Assembly (NCBI GenBank): GCA_944989445.1 | Contig: CALYLW010000017.1 | Location: 258,001-322,000 of the forward strand | DNA from: Ampullaceana balthica | Taxonomy: Eukaryota > Mollusca > Gastropoda > Lymnaeidae | Length of the DNA stretch: 64,000 nt | Direction of reading: 5' to 3' | In this document: piece after piece, positions 22,716 to 34,478 of the stretch | Layout of the letters: each line of letters starts with the position of its first letter | How positions within the stretch are numbered: the stretch's first letter is position 1 | Program-made: the position numbers and the translations under genes | Notes under the pieces: generated by a model | What the model saw: the letters and a program-made list of their open reading frames with translations, nothing else | Told to the model about the DNA's origin: nothing | Databases searched by the model: none

Positions 22716-23110
22716 AACCCGTAAAAACAAAGTTTTTGACTATAAATCCCTTATATATGAGACATAACTAAAAGTATTGACTATGTTCAATTTAACACGC
22801 ACCGCGCGACAGACCCCTGTGACATCTCGAGGGCTGGAGTGAAACTCCAGTGACCCGTGGAGATCAACTATAGCAGACGCTAGGCAATACTAAACATGCT
22901 GCATAGAGATAAACGAAAAATTCATTAATTTAATTACGGTAAATTTCGATCGATCCGAAATTTTGATAAAATGCATTGTTAGGTGACACAAGTCTACGTG
23001 CAAAATTTCAGCTCGATAGGATCATGGGTAGTGGGTCACGTTTTACTTTTGTTTTTCCGCGGACGGGCGAGATCATGACAAGACGGTTAAGCTAATACAA
23101 GGGATTTTTT
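22716..23110 (-). mobile_element. TCCCTTATATT-family dispersed element
   Basis: One full-looking copy. On the minus strand the family starts with TCCCTTATATTAA-like sequence (here TCCCTTGTATTAG), then a GTCTTG-containing stretch, TTTCCGCGG, a CTGAAATTT block, ATTAATTTAATTACGGTA, and ends with TTTTTACGGGTTGT. Its 5' architecture (TC start after A, AT-rich head, GTCTGTCTG stretch) resembles Helitron 5' ends. No CTRR 3' end is visible, so the class is open. Confidence 0.6.
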
Positions 23111-23186
23111 TTTAAAATTTAAATGAACCCCCCTTCCCCCATCCAACAACAATCATAATAATATACCACACAAATTATAAAAATTC

Positions 23187-23961
23187 AAGACACACCACTA
23201 CCATGACACACCACTCCCATGACACACCACTCCCATGACACACCACATCCATGACTCACCACTCCCATGACACACCACTCCCATGACACACCACTCCCAT
23301 GACACACCACTCCCATGACACACCACTCCCATGACACACCACTCCCATGACACACCACTCACATGACACACCACAACCATGATTCACCACTTAAATGACA
23401 CACCACTCCCATGACACACCACTCCAATGACACACCACTCCCATGACACACCACTCCCATGACACACCACTCACATGACACACCACTCCCATGACACACA
23501 TCTCACATGACACACCACTCACATGACACACCACTCCCATGACACACCACTCCCATGACACACCACTCCCATGACACACCACTCCCATGACACACCACTC
23601 CCATGACACACCACTCACATGATACACCACTCCCATGACACATCACTCCCATGACACATCACTCCCATGACACACAACTCCCATGACACACCACTCACAT
23701 GATACACCACTCCCATGACACACCACTCCCATGACCCACCACTCCCATGACACACCACTCCCATGACACACCACTCCCATGACACACAACTCCCATGACA
23801 CACCACTCCAATGACACACCACTCCCATGACACACCACTCCCATGACACACCACTCCCATGACACACCACTCACATGACATATCACTCCCATGACACACA
23901 ACTCCCATGACACACCACTCCCATGACACACCACTCCCATGACACACCACTCCCATGACAA
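23187..23961. repeat. 16-bp minisatellite (CACACCACTCCCATGA), about 48 units
   Basis: Most units match CACACCACTCCCATGA, with CTCACATGA, CTCCAATGA and ACAACTCCC variants scattered. The minus-strand frames (Val, Cys, His, Gly, Ser and Trp rich) are by-products. A small satellite block of the same unit recurs at 24037-24077 after a 75-base gap beginning with a run of G. Confidence 0.95.
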
Positions 23962-24036
23962 ATAAGGGGGGGGGGTTGAGACTGCAACCAGGCTTTTAAA
24001 TTAGTAAATGCATAACATATAAACAGGGTATGAGTG

Positions 24037-24077
24037 TACCATGACACACCACTCCCATGGCACACCACACCCATGAC
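24037..24077. repeat. Detached piece of the 16-bp minisatellite
   Basis: Two and a half units of the same 16-bp repeat separated from the main array by unrelated sequence, suggesting an insertion into, or rearrangement of, the array edge. Confidence 0.85.
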
Positions 24078-24267
24078 CAAAAAGAATGAACCAGACACTG
24101 TGCCGGGCATATGTGTTATTCCCACCCCTAGGCCAACAAACACAACACACCAGTGACCCACCTAATTAATAACACTCCCTGCGATAACAAACGCACTATA
24201 ACAATTCCAACGTTCCTTTTTTAGCGTTTAATACTGTGATCACACGATGATTCACCAACTAATGATT

Positions 24268-24400
24268 GCATGACTGAGACTGACTACTTTTCTCGAACAA
24301 CAGTGATGTCGGTGAAGTCTTTCAGGATTGTCCAATGGCTGAGACCTACTTTTCTAGAACAACAGTGACGTAGGTGAAGGCTCTCAGAACTGTCCAATAA
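24268..24400. repeat. Two-copy duplication of about 66 bp
   Basis: CTACTTTTCTCGAACAACAG and CTACTTTTCTAGAACAACAG head two consecutive segments that both end in TGTCCAAT. About 15 percent divergence. Confidence 0.75.
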
Positions 24401-25045
24401 AATTTCGGCGATGCCATCAATAAGAAGTTAGTATTTATTTATTTAAGGATTATCTGCAGCAAAGTACATGTACATGCTTTTCTTTTTTAAACAGAACTTG
24501 AGATGAGGGAAAGGGATTATGGTTGATTGTGTATGTGTGGTGTATGTGGGGGGGGGTATAGGCTTTTATTTGGTGCTTTGAGAAAAAAAGATGGTCTGTA
24601 AATTCACAGTAACCAAAATATTATTTCTCCATCTTTTTTTTTCACAGGAAGTTGATTTACTTGCATTTAGTATATAGAAGCAATTTTATTTTTTTGCCCA
24701 ATTAAAATTTCTCAACAATCCTCGAATATTCGCACGCCTACTCCACCCTTATGAATAACCATATTCACACCTACACGCGTAACTTATAGCTTGGCAGCGG
24801 TTGGTATGTTTGGGAATGACGTGCGAGTCCTCATCTTACAAGACATGAAACACACCTCGAATAGCCTAGAAATACGATGACTTGGATATATATTTTTTTT
24901 TACCATCCATCTCAGACTCACGCCATTAGCTAGAAGCTACTGCACCCACACACTCCACCCACACACCACCATCCACTGCACCCACACACCGAACACGATC
25001 TCAACTCGATGCACAAAAAATAATGGGGGAAAAACAAAATCTTTT
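24401..25045. other. Intergenic DNA
   Basis: AC-rich words (CACCCACACAC) near 24950-24995. Nothing else recognised. Confidence 0.4.
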
Positions 25046-25058
25046 CCGCATCTATTCC

Positions 25059-25378
25059 ACGTCTACGCCACCACCTGTACCATTGAAACACGTCTACGCC
25101 ACCACCTGTACCATTGAAACACGTCTACGCCACCACCTGTACCATTGAAACACGTCTACGCCACCACCTGTACCATTGAAACACGTCTACGCCACCACCT
25201 GTACCATTGAAACACGTCTACGCCACCACCTGTACCATTGAAACACGTCTACGCCACCACCTGTACCATTGAAACACGTCTACGCCACCACCTGTACCAT
25301 TGAAACACGTCTACGCCACCACCTGTACCATTGAAACACGTCTACGCCACCACCTGTACCATTGAAACACGTCTACGC
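25059..25378. repeat. Perfect 31-bp tandem repeat, 10.3 copies
   Basis: ACGTCTACGCCACCACCTGT heads each 31-base unit, and all units appear identical. The repeats are continuous with no spacers, so this is not a CRISPR-like array. Perfect identity suggests very recent expansion or an assembly-sensitive VNTR. Confidence 0.97.
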
Positions 25379-26690
25379 TGAACATTTCATCCCGCTTTCT
25401 CATCCTTTAATTCTTTCACGGATGTCACTGCCCCCCACAAAAAAAACATCAAGTTATTTTCGGCAAATGTAAAATTGTCATCGACCAGCCGAGTCTCCCC
25501 TCCAAAAGCTTATTTATTCACCGTCATCATCTGGGCATCGCATTTCAACCTTGTCAAACAGAATTCAATTAGCCCGAAATTTTAAGGCCGTTAGGTAAAA
25601 ATCCTATTCTCTTACCGGTTAAAACGGCGGTGCAGCATTGTCGGGATCACGCCCGAGAGACATCTAAGCTCTGTTTGCGCACTGACATTTGGTAGAGCGT
25701 GTTGAATCTCAGCCATCGGGTCGAACAGTAAGTTCGAGGGCACGGCGAGGGCCTTTTATGCAAGCTGTGACATTGCAGTCTCATTTTCCCCCAGCGGTTA
25801 TTTTAATTAATAATAAAAGAATTTTTTTTTAAAAATAAAAAAACAAAAAACTTAAGTAGATTATTTGGACTTCAGCTCAAACTAGGAAAACTTAACTATA
25901 TATATTTAAGATTAAAAATTCACATTTTATCAATTGCATTTCCGGTTCTTGCATTTCCCGGCTCTGTGTAGTTTCAATTATTTTAGGAAAGTTTTAATGG
26001 TGAACTTTCTTGGATTTATATATTTGATGCCACTGAATTGAAGCAACTGATATTGAACCAGTCAGCTAGGGAAAATCCTACAGGTTTGACACGCAACTCG
26101 TGTTGTATTTTGGGGGTTCGTGTACCTGTCCCCAGACACAATTTGCAATCGCTTAATCAAAATACGCCGGTCATTTCCCAAAAGTTTATTCTATCAACGC
26201 ACAAGACTTTTATGAGCGTGTTTATTGAACATGGGATCGTCAAAGCCGCGCAACATTGAAAAGGGAACCACTTAATATTTTGGTAAACCCGTGTACAGTC
26301 CAATGTGGAATTGGTCATTTTAAGATCGATTGTCACCGGGGTTGATCAGAATTGTTCGGAATTTCCGGACAAAGACCTGGGACCAGGTGAGGCGGTAAGG
26401 GAAGCTGACCAACCCTGCGTGACCCACATTTCAGAACGTGGAGGATTCGATCCGGGGGCAAGGGGGGTAAGAGGGTTGGGAATGGGAGAGAGATCGTAGT
26501 GAAGGTCTCCGGTTACCTCCACAATCCGACCAGGGCCTGAAACACGGGGGGACCGGTGGTCCCTGGGAAAAAAGGTAGCTGCTGACACGTCGCCACGAGC
26601 GTCGTTTGTCGTGTTGATTTAAGTCTTACACGCTTAGCGGATGTAGGAGGGAGCTCACTGGGGAGAGAACAGACTTGCCTTCCCAGAAAG
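25379..26690. other. Intergenic DNA, CpG-richer at 26.3-26.7 kb
   Basis: Several overlapping 60-105-codon frames at 26300-26830 show no domain. Two CAG|GTGAG-like donor matches occur (near 26384 and 26726). Nothing assigned. Confidence 0.3.
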
Positions 26691-26725
26691 CGCCCGCACT
26701 TAGGCAAGGCACACACCGGTGTTGA

Positions 26726-26810
26726 CCAGGTGAGAGACAGAGAGAGGGAGAGTGAAAGTGAGGGAGAGAGAGTGTATGTGGGGGGAGGGGTGGGGGGAGG
26801 GGGGGGTAAA
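26726..26810 (+). repeat. GA-rich tract with an adjoining G-quadruplex motif
   Basis: GAGA-rich sequence runs into six-, four-, six- and eight-base G runs at 26780-26807, matching a quadruplex pattern. Confidence 0.7.
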
Positions 26811-26814
26811 GTGC

Positions 26815-27600
26815 TACGACGAAACAATGGTCACAAATAATTTTGATTATTTACCAGTCGCCAAGAACACAGGGTCGTGGGATTTAACATGCGGGCTCAG
26901 CTATTCTCCATGTGAGTTTGACAACAGTACAACATACACATCGAAGGTGTGGAGAGTCTTGGTGATTTTGGGAGGGGGCAACCATATAGGACTTGTCATT
27001 TCTTGGTGCCAATCTATTAATAGAAATATCCGGGTTGTTCAATTGAGCAAATTACATTAAGATATAAGTCAGATATAGGGGTATTCTTTTAGGACTAAAC
27101 TCTACAAATATTTGTTAAAAGTACGCATAGTGGAGTTGACCAAGGCAAAGACTTGTTCACAACTTTATTATTTAAAAGTGTGCATATACTTAGTTACTTC
27201 TTTATCTATGCCGGAAAACTTTGTTTTACGACATCCATTTCTAAAAATAGTAAAAATTACGCCATTATCTATGACGTTTTCCGGTCTTGGAAATGACAAA
27301 CTCTATTAAAATGTTTCAAAATAAATAACGGCGACGGTCTATCCCACACCCCCCACGCCCCCGAACTACCTTATGGTTGTTTGTGGTCGACCAGATGATT
27401 AATGGTGTTGATGACCCATCAGAGTAACAAGACCATATCTGCATGAATCTAAACAACTATAAACCTACTCACCAAGCATCGAAGCCAGCATAAATCTACG
27501 TCAGGTTTCTTTCTGATACCACCGGGCGACATATTTAGAGTCACTTAACCATATTCACAACTAGTAAATCAAGTTATGCTGGCGCATTCAAAAAAAATTA
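26815..27600. other. Intergenic DNA
   Basis: No recognised feature. A 102-codon frame from the G-rich tract to 27060 has no domain. Confidence 0.35.
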
Positions 27601-27619
27601 ATAAACATATATTAATAAT

Positions 27620-27662
27620 GATATCGACATTTCGGCTATAATGTCTTCATCAGTAAAATATC
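27620..27662 (-). ncRNA. Hammerhead-ribozyme-like core, Penelope-type relic
   Basis: On the minus strand CTGATGA (27653-27647) is followed by a short stem-like spacer and GAAA (27633-27630), then a GTC triplet (27628-27626) and GATATC. A GATAT word upstream of CTGATGA could pair with GATATC as a stem I. The same core occurs in the Penelope-like element at 38.47 kb, and hammerhead motifs are known from Penelope-like terminal repeats. No protein fragment is attached here. Activity is not shown. Confidence 0.45.
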
Positions 27663-28985
27663 AAGATCGCATCTGGTTCTCATAGATATTTTAATTTGAG
27701 ATCACTAAAGATTTTCTGTGGGCTTTTACAAAAAAAATTATTTCACATAGTTTTTCTTTCTCGCACACCTTGCCCTCATATACTATCCCGTATCCAACAA
27801 GCCTCTTCACAACATTCAACACAAACAGCCAAAGTCTATCTACAGCTTTATTCGAAGCTTTTTTAAGTGTTCCCGCTCATCAAATTTGGCGTAGGATTAC
27901 GACCCGTTTCGTCAGTCACCCGACCAGGCACACGTTTGGTCTCTGAGAAGGATGCGTTTGACCTAGACCTTGTGGACAAACAGACCAACTGGTCAGTGTG
28001 ACCAGTAATGTGCCAGGCCAATATTGACCACGTTTCCGTTGATCTGGAACCCAAGGCATACCGACAGACATACCGCCGCGATGTATCTGTCACTAACCGT
28101 ACAACAGGTTAACAGTCTCACCAGAGTCCTGTCTTAATAAAGAGCGGAAAAGGGGGGGGGCGTCACTTAAAATACATGTAATAATTCACAATAGAGGGGG
28201 TTGGGGGCAGGGGGGGGGGAAGATATCAAGATTTTTATGGAAAATAAAATCACGAGGGTAGGGGGAAAATGGGTGATGATACCTGGGGGGAAATAATCAC
28301 AGCAGTATATGTGATGGGAAGAAAATTACTAAACAATTGAATTCCCGCATGAAGTGTCCAACGGATAACCACCCCCACCAAAACAAAAACACTCTATTTA
28401 CAAAAATAGATATTTTATTTGTAAAGACAATCTGATTTGGTTAGTTAGAACATTTCATATCTTCCATTTATTATTATACATTTTTTTTTCAATTTTTTTA
28501 TTTTAAAGTTTTGATTGACAGGACTATTTGCTTCCACCAATGAGAAGACAAGCCCTCAAGAAAAGTATAATGTCCAAGACAGCACAGAGAAAGATAAAGA
28601 CATAAGTATAAAATCGCTATTGTGAGGGACCCAATCCAAGTCGTGATAATACACAAAGAGACAGGCGCGACAAAGGGAGAGGCTTCCGGATTAGAAAATA
28701 CGAGGAGCAGACGTCACATGAGGGGAGTTCGAAGAGAGGGTGATTATTGAAGTGAGGGAGTGAGGGAGGAAGGTCGGAGGATGAGGTAGGGAGACAAGAG
28801 AATGAGGTAGAGAAGTAACAGGATAAAGAACGGGGCCAAGAAAGTGAAGAAGGGAGGTAAGGCATAGTTCAGATCCCGCCATCGCCCTCAGTACCGCTGT
28901 AGATTATTGCCGTTACCTTGTATGGCAACTGAGTTATATCGTTCTTGAGATGTCGCTAAATTTGATTCCGATTTCCTTGTTGTCA
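27663..28985. other. Intergenic DNA with G-rich tracts
   Basis: G runs of 5, 5 and 10 at 28195-28219 fit a quadruplex pattern. CpG-richer sequence at 27.88-28.10 kb has no recognised gene. Confidence 0.4.
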
Positions 28986-28995
28986 CATAGAGTTA

Positions 28996-29575
28996 TACTT
29001 GGTGGAGTGGATAGTACAGATATAACTGGTGGAGTGGATAGTACAGTTATACCTGGTGGAGTGGATAGTACAGTTATAGCTGGAGGAGTGGATAGTACAG
29101 TTATACCTGGTGGAGTGGATAGTACAGTTATACCTGGTGGAGTGGATAGTACAGATATACCTGGTGAGTGGATAGTACGGATGTACCCGATGACGTGGAT
29201 AGTACAGAGATACCTGATGGAGTGGATAGTACAGAAATACCTGGTGAAGTGAATAGTACAGAAATACCTGATGGAGTGGATAGTACAGAAATACCTGGTG
29301 GAGTGGATAGTACAGATATACCTGATGGAGTGGATAGTACAGATACACCTGGTGAAGTGGATAGTACAGATATACCCGATGGAGTGGATAGTACAGATAT
29401 ACCCGATGGAGTGGATAGTACAGATATACCCGATGGAGTGGATAGTACATATATACCCGATGGAGTGGATAGTACATATATACCTGATGGAGTGAATAGT
29501 ACAGATATACCTGGTGGAGTTGATAGTACAGTTATAGCTGGTGGAGTGGATAGTACAGAAACACCTGGTGGATTG
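28996..29575 (+). repeat. 27-bp array (nine-codon unit), about 21 copies
   Basis: GGAGTGGATAGTACAGATAT with short variants repeats every 27 bases. The unit reads GVDSTDIPG on the plus strand and is also open on the minus strand. A one-base deletion near 29166 splits the plus frame into a part starting at ATG 28950 and a part ending at 29620 after a non-repeat tail (GLVEKPNEVVRLIPST). Substitutions often fall in the ATA/GAT/GAA codons. It may be a coding VNTR with a frameshift or a non-coding repeat. The sequence alone does not decide. Confidence 0.9.
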
Positions 29576-29620
29576 GTTGAAAAACCCAATGAAGTTGTTC
29601 GCTTAATCCCATCCACGTAG

Positions 29621-31080
29621 CGTTTTAGTTTAGACCTGCATGTGTCTACTGCCTACTTGACACTGTAGACCTATATATATATATATAAATACTGCTTACT
29701 TAACATTGTCACAGGAATCAATTAGCCGACCCGGATCAATCTACAGCCCCTTGCGTCTGGGTGATTTGAAGTGGGGGTGGGGTAGTGGGTATTAGCAAAT
29801 CAAAACTGTCTTTGGTCGTGTACATCGAACAGTTATTGCATTCCGATATTTCCAGTAGGTCATTTGTTTATATTACACAGCTGTGAGACGAGAGTTTATA
29901 AAACTGGTATGAAGCATGAGTGATGATATAAACCTAGCGGATCGATCATTGTTTTCAGTGCAGAAATATTGAACAGTCGGTGTACACTTTTACTGAAACT
30001 TAGTGCACACGACAAATATAATGTGTCCTCAAGTTTATCTTTTGGAGAATATAAGAATGGTCAAAGTCAAGCCCGTCAGATTCAAATGTTGTTTATTGGT
30101 CTAAAAAAAAATAAAACAACTAAACAACAAATTTGCAATAGGTTTGTTACAGACATTATCAACAGTGTGACGTGCATCTGGGCTCGGGACTAACGTCTGA
30201 GCATCTGTTGACGTGTAGCCGAGTTACGTCTTCAATGCTTTTATAAATTAAAAAAGATTGGTGTTTTCCTAGGGTATATGATCACGTGTACAATCTCTAC
30301 TGACGCCATTTGATGAAGTTTAAAAATAATTTATTTCTTGTACTTAAAAATACAAATTAGAATATGTAAAATGTAGATCCGTTTACAAGATTTGGCGATT
30401 ATTAACAAAATACTGTTACTGCAGGAAATGCGTCAGTCTGATGACCACATTCCACAACATTCTCAACAGTGCGCAGTGGAGCCTTAAACAGTTACGCGCC
30501 ATAATGCGCTAGAAACTGAATAATGCAGAATGATTAAGAACCGGAAATTAAATAAAAGAATTCTACAATTTTCGCCTTCACAAAAGAAGTCAGCAAATAA
30601 TCTCTACTCCAAAGAGTGTATACAGAAAGCTAACTACGTATCTATAACAATACACAACCGCCTTAGCCTCTTTCCCGTCGTTTCTGAGAACCACTGAATG
30701 AGTTCTCTTCAATGAAAGACCTTACAGCAGCTCAAACACTTGTGGGAAAAATCAGCAGAGGCGCAAAAAGTCAAGTTCGGTTTCATTGAGCAAAGCGGCG
30801 CTGTTGTCAAAGTCAATACCGTTGCCAAATACATTTGTCTTTAATAAACAGTCGCGGCTCCTTGGGTATGTCTAAATAGTTGTCGAGGGCTCTGTTTAGT
30901 GTTGTGATCATGAAATTACTCCAACAACGGCCCTCGGCATAACAAGCTTCCTTTTCTTTTCTTATTTTTTCCCCTCTCCTTTTTTTTTCTTCCTTTTTTT
31001 TTCTTCCTTTTTTTTAGAAGGCAAACCTAAGAATGTTGAGTTGTAACTGAAACAGATTAGGAACTGACAATATGTTTTTG
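29621..31080. other. Intergenic DNA
   Basis: Short TA tract at 29670-29688. TTTCTGAGAACCACTG near 30680-30697 resembles a solitary right end of a hAT MITE. C/T-rich tract at 30970-31015. No gene recognised. Confidence 0.4.
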
Positions 31081-31173
31081 GAGCAAAATACAGGAGCAAT
31101 GACCTAAAGTTGTTTCAGTGCGTACCTGTTTTGTGTTGCTACTAAACTAAACACATATTCTGTAGGCCTGAGA

Positions 31174-32470
31174 CTAATCTCTTAAGGCCTTGGCTAGAAC
31201 CTGGGCAATCTGCTCCATCTGCTGAGCATTGCCATACAACATTGTCTTCACATGGGACTCGCCCGCCTCCCTCACCCCCCCCCGGCTATATCAAGCGCCG
31301 GGCAAGACGTCACCAGGTGTACGACTGTCTCAGGGGCTTGGCTGCAATGACGGCAGTTCGAGTCCCTGTTGTGGTCTAGCCTGTGAAAGTAAGAGTTGGT
31401 TGGGCAATGTTCTGTTCTCATCTGAGTCACCAAACCCTGGTGTTTGCGACTCAGGTTCCACCACTGGTCTGAACGGCTTGGCCTGGGCATGTTAGCGAAT
31501 ACCCCTCTGGCTGTTGTGTTGTCAGCCCACTCCTGGTACCACTTACTCCGAAAGTGGTCCTTTAGCCAGGTTTTATGCCCCGAGATAGGTGACTGGGGTC
31601 TCTGGTTGGGGCAGTGCTGCACCTGCTTTGGCCAGGGAGTCTGCTTTTTCGTTGCCATTAACATTCACGTGGCTCGGGATCCACTGCACTGTTACCTTAC
31701 CTCCAAGTCTTTCGAGTCTACCCACGTCCTCCAAGATGGCGTCAACCAAGTGGGTACTACGCTTCTCACTAGCCAGGACTTCGAGGGCTGATCTCGAGTC
31801 ACAAAACAGTACCGTGTCGAAACCAAAAATTTCCGACCCCTGCAGTGTCCGGTGCACACTTTCCAGGGCCCTGTGTATAGCCTCAAGCTCCGCATCGTAA
31901 TTCGATGCCATAGTCCCACAGGGACCTAGAAGTTCTTCTTTTGGTGGCCCTCCTATTGGGTATAAGATGAGCGCACCGGATCCTGCAATTCCTTCACTCG
32001 AACTGGCAGACCCATCCGTGAACACTTTAACTTGGGTTCCCGCGAACCCTTCTATCGTCTCAAGGGCAGCCGCTTTCTGTACATGTTCAGGGCTGCGTTT
32101 CGTCACCACCGTGTCAGTCAAAGACAAACGTATTTCGGGACGTGAGCATTCCGCATAGGGCGGTTTGAGTGGGACACTTATAATTTGTCTTCTATTTCGT
32201 GGGGGCTTGACGTTCCTATCAAGTTCCGTTACTTGATGCATAAATGAGGAACGTTTCAAACACCCACGTCCGCCCCAATTGTGCTGCATCTGGTAGCAGG
32301 GCTCCCTAAAGTCTAACCTGCGATACCTCTCTGCAGTCGTTATGATTGCCTTGTCCCTACGAATATCGAGCGGTTCTACGTTTGCAATGACTTCCACAGC
32401 AGCTGTGGGTGTTGCTACTAAACGTATCAAATGTAAGACAGTGTCTGCCGGCTCAAGTAGTATAAGGGGG
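31174..32470 (-). pseudogene. LINE fragment: reverse-transcriptase tail, ribonuclease H and terminal CCHC motif
   Basis: The frame at 32430-31573 begins at the end of a reverse-transcriptase connection region and contains a complete-looking ribonuclease H domain: FTDGSA (catalytic Asp, residue 139), DAELEAI (Glu 181), CDSRSAL (Asp 211), and WIPSH...NEKADSLA (His 254, Asp 264). A frameshift near 31580 (a GGGG run) moves the rest into another frame (to 31272), which carries a CRHC...H...CP motif like the terminal CCHC of I/Jockey-type LINEs. Another break at a C run near 31280 precedes a final piece ending about 31174. The 5' part, including the polymerase active site, is missing from about 32470 onward. 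Dead copy. Confidence 0.9.
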
Positions 32471-32544
32471 CAATTGAAAATTTAACAGAGAAATATATTT
32501 TTTTTTACAAAATACATTGAAGTTTTACACCTGTTTACCGGGAA

Positions 32545-32727
32545 CTCTTTTGTATGTGTTTTTGTGTGTGTTTTTGTATGTGTTTTTGTGTATGTTTTTG
32601 TATGTGTTTTTGTATGTGTTTTTGTATGAGTTTTTGTATGTGTTTTTGTGTGTGTTTTTGTATGTGTTTTTGTATGTGTTTTTGTATGTGTTTTTGTGTG
32701 TATTTTTGTATGTGTTTTTGTGTGTGG
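32545..32727. repeat. 12-bp array (TTTTTGTATGTG), about 15 units
   Basis: Units TTTTTGTATGTG and TTTTTGTGTGTG alternate irregularly. The Thr/Lys/His and Tyr/Lys/Asn frames on the minus strand are by-products. Confidence 0.95.
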
Positions 32728-33285
32728 CTTTAAAAAACAACCTTGCCCAATAAAAGTAATGGGAAGGGGGGTGTGAGGCAAACAATTTCGCATGTCGGAT
32801 TAGGGAAATCTTTAACTTATTTTTTTAATGATAAATACCCGAAGCAGAGCAATATGAATATGACGATCATCTCTAAAAATCATGACATAAGGAACATTGT
32901 CTGAATCAATTGTACTTTTAAAATCAGATATTTAGTGACTTGACCTGTAGTTTATAGTAACATTTTCAAACAAACCCAAATTATCAAACGGTACTTTGCT
33001 TTAAAACAATGTTGCTGGGTTTTTTTGTTTGTTTGTTTTTTTTTCGTTTTAGATTCACCCGAGCCTTCGCGCATCTAACATCCTTACATAGCTAGCACCA
33101 CAGATCTTGCACACAATAATAAATACAAGTATCCAACCATTCGGACTATGATAAGCCGCTGTCGACAGGTTGAAATCTGTTTGGTTCCCTTTCTTAGTTC
33201 GATATGCTCTCCCTTTTTAGAAGTGGCTAAAAATTGATCTGACACCTTTCCCACTTTCCCAACCAGCAAACAAAAAGTATTAAAA
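32728..33285. other. Intergenic DNA
   Basis: AT-rich, with (TTTG)n at 33019-33035. Nothing else recognised. Confidence 0.4.
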
Positions 33286-33287
33286 AC

Positions 33288-33540
33288 AGCCAACATCATT
33301 GTTCCCTCTAAAGTTCGTTGGTCCATGTGCAAAATAAAAAATTAAAAAAACTCTTGTGAAAAGCTGCACAGCATCCGTTTTCGTGCAAATTTTTACACCC
33401 CCGCCCAAAAATACAAAAAAAAACCACAGATATTATAAAATCCTTATCCAAATTTGCTGCGTTGTAATTCTAAATTGCTGCGCGGCGTCGGTCAGATATC
33501 TGTGCAGTCGTGCATCTTAAATGGAGCATTGGTGAACAAC
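33288..33540. mobile_element. MITE-like repeat, copy 1 (pair with 63.57 kb)
   Basis: ATTGTTCCCTCTAAAGTTC and, reverse-complemented from the other end, ACCAATGCTCCATTTAAG form weak inverted ends. The body shares GGTCAGATATCTG, AATTGCTGCGCGG-like words and the whole order of blocks with 63568-63752. The GTTCCCTCTAA terminus resembles a common hAT MITE class. Confidence 0.6.
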
Positions 33541-33647
33541 AACTTCATAAGGTTTCAGCCGAAACCATCGTGTTATGTCTTTGTTTTATATTTCAAGCTG
33601 TTCGATTTCATTCGCAAACATTCCCCACTATCTAAAAATCACTAAAT

Positions 33648-33983
33648 AAACAACCCCTAAAAACAAAGTTTGTGACCATAATATAAATCCATTATATATG
33701 AGACATAACTAAAAGTATTGATTATGTTCAATATAATACACACCGCGCGACAGACTAGCATAAACATTTTTATGATACATAGAGATACATAGAGATAATC
33801 TAAAAATTAATTAATTTAATTACATTACTTATTAAATTTTTATAGAATGCATTTTTAGGTATAAAAGTCTATGTGCAAATTTTCAGCTCGATAGCATCAC
33901 GGGAAGTGGGTCATTTTTTACTTTTGTTTTTCCACGAAATCACGACAGACTGACAAGATGGTGACGTTATTATAAGGGATTTA
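33648..33983 (-). mobile_element. TCCCTTATATT-family unit, first of a head-to-tail run
   Basis: Minus-strand unit ending in AGGGGTTGTTT. Family blocks are in canonical order. The 5' end abuts the next unit with only a few bases between. Confidence 0.6.
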
Positions 33984-34478
33984 ATTAAACAACCCGTAAT
34001 TTTAAAAAACCGTAAAAGACAAGTTTTTGACTATAAATCCTTTATGTACGAGACATAACTAAAAGAATGTTCATTATAATACGCAGCGCAAGACCATCCA
34101 AAAATACTAAATTGTAGTTGTGTCGTAAAACATGTTTAATATAATGCGCACCGATCAGGAATATGTTTATAAAAAGTATTGTCAATAAAATACGCACCTT
34201 ATTGGGCGACAGGAAAGGTTGTTCAATATAATGCGCACCTCGACACTCTATCTCAAAAATTTAACATGATACATAGAGATAAATAAAATAAACTAAAAAT
34301 TCAATAATTTAATTACAGTACATGCGATCAATCTGAAATTTTGTTACTTCGTTTTTATCATTGGTACAAAACTGCCTGCAAAATTTCAGCTCCCTAGCTT
34401 ACGAGGAAGTGGGTTACAAATCCATCCAAAGTTTTTTTGACAAGCAAGGGCTCAGACACAACAAGTTAATATAAAAAA
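33984..34478 (-). mobile_element. TCCCTTATATT-family unit, long subfamily
   Basis: A longer variant with extra internal copies of the ATAATGCGCACC phrase. It matches 57.69-58.20 kb block for block (GTTGTGTCGTAAAACATG, GATCAGGAATATG), more closely than it matches its own neighbours, so a subfamily amplified separately. Confidence 0.6.

Noticed and set aside
23198..24161. Val/Cys/His/Gly/Ser/Trp-rich minus-strand frames resembling Cys-rich repeat proteins
   Set aside because: By-product of the 16-bp minisatellite; adjacent frames are equally open and no leader is seen.
25059..25378. CRISPR-like array
   Set aside because: Units are contiguous with no spacers, and the context is a eukaryotic genome.
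31345..31370. B-box-like word GCAGTTCGAGTCC
   Set aside because: It lies within the LINE coding region (Cys/His motif on the other strand) with no A-box nearby.
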